Part shown: positions 63,061 through 64,000 of the stretch, piece after piece
Numbering within the stretch: the stretch's first letter is position 1
Layout: the number at the start of each line of letters is the position of its first letter
DNA from: Tetragonia tetragonoides
Taxonomy: Eukaryota; Streptophyta; Magnoliopsida; Caryophyllales; Aizoaceae
DNA: 64,000 bases
NCBI GenBank assembly: GCA_038025085.1
Contig: CM076144.1
Span: forward strand, 33,043,501 to 33,107,500
Reading direction: 5' to 3'
Made by a program: the position numbers and the translations under genes
The notes under the pieces: model-generated
What the model was told of the DNA's origin: nothing
The model's input: the letters and a program-made list of their open reading frames with translations, nothing else
The model's database searches: none

Positions 63061-64000
63061 TCTCCTTGATATTTTGATCCCGTAAACCCATTATACTTCC
63101 GCTGCCTGACAATCCGATGTGTAGCGGAGTCAAAGTAACATAGGTTCTCTCCATTCTTTTGGACATTGTATTAGTTGTGAGAGTAATAATGAATGCTATC
63201 ATTTGTCCACTGTTTCAGTTTGATCTTCCATTGTTTTCTAATTTTGATACTGCACAGGTCTCTTCGAAATTTCCTCTCTGCTAGTACAAATTGACTTCCT
63301 GAAATCCCGCTAGAGGCGGGATTACACTGACTTGCTGTGGTTATTGTAGGCATGCTAAGACTTCCGGCTGATACTTTCCAAAGCTTCTATACTGTCTAAT
63401 GGGGTTCAAGCCCTTCAACTGTTCTGCCACTCTTCATGTTCTAACAGCCTCTTTTAACTTCTTTGTTAATCATTGCTGAGCTCTCTCAATAGACACTGAT
63501 AATACCATGGTTGTTGAACTGAAGTGACTTGCAACATCTCCTTGATGTCCACCTTTGTTTACAAACACCCATTGTTCATCCATTCTCTATTTCCGTCCAC
63601 TATATTTATAATTGTTGAGTATTAACTAAAATGTAAAACAATTTCATTTTGACAATCAGAATGGTTAGTTGATTCATAACTCTTGTGGTTTTTATGTATA
63701 TATATAGATATAGATTTGTAATAGTGGAAGTTTGGTTTCACAATCAATTATCATTGTATTAGCATTTCATTTCCTCCGTAGACGTTGCCTTAGAATCTCC
63801 TATGCTTTTCTGTATTCATTTTATTATGATCTTAAGTGGTGTCTTCAGTAAACCTACTCTTATGAGGGTCATTTCTTTTCATATTGGAACTTCCAAATAT
63901 CTGCTTGAGGCCGGAAAAAAAGATATACGTTGTCCTCACTGTAAGTGCTTTTCCATTCTTGTTCTGTTGGTTTTTGAGCAAAACCTGACAAGTACTGGTT
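63061..64000. other. Intergenic sequence, no gene seen
   Basis: Ordinary AT-rich sequence to the end of the window. No repeat or coding pattern was recognised. A gene continuing to the right cannot be excluded. Confidence 0.4.

Overview
The window reads as nuclear DNA of a flowering plant, most likely a dicot. It is AT-rich. It holds one clearly intact host gene with 13 short plant-style exons, set in a dense layer of transposable-element debris: Ty3/gypsy, Ty1/copia, LINE, hAT-like, Harbinger-like and Stowaway-like pieces. No rRNA, tRNA or CRISPR locus was recognised.

Layout. 1-13149: remains of LTR retrotransposons. A plus-strand LTR (204-1604) is followed by a decayed gene with a plant mobile domain (1863-4152), then by a second decayed ORF resembling the DUF7745 proteins of gypsy elements (4675-6062). 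A minus-strand gypsy element follows (6430-10776) with gag and integrase remnants but no reverse transcriptase. Other LTR-like sequence runs to 13149. 13145-19208: small nested elements. These are a foldback MITE with a TTACA duplication, an hAT-like element split by a solo LTR, and four MITEs ending in GGGTGNGTTCTTT. Two of these MITEs sit in one copy of a local duplication whose other copy keeps the empty sites.

20760-27530 (minus): a TIME FOR COFFEE (TIC) orthologue, reconstructed as 13 in-frame exons giving 1707 residues. It is the only gene here that I can call functional. It has a pyrimidine-rich (sense GA-rich) leader and an Asn tract of about 33 residues encoded by an AAT microsatellite.

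29118-41877: four LINE remnants. One (39851-41863) has a 14-bp target-site duplication and an altered catalytic motif (FAND). 42320-49750 is AT-rich intergenic DNA with MITEs and two TTA microsatellites. 49880-56798 holds weak exon-like fragments of a possible plus-strand host gene that I cannot identify, with a 899-bp Stowaway-type element inside. 56916-61236 is a large palindrome of two gag-protease copia copies joined head to head and flanked by an 85-bp direct repeat. 62110-63060 is a second, smaller copia palindrome. 61237-62100 and 63060-64000 show no gene that I can support.

I found no convincing new enzymatic system. The best leads are the two copia palindromes, the in-window empty-site evidence for a MITE family, and the association of a plant mobile domain gene with an LTR element.
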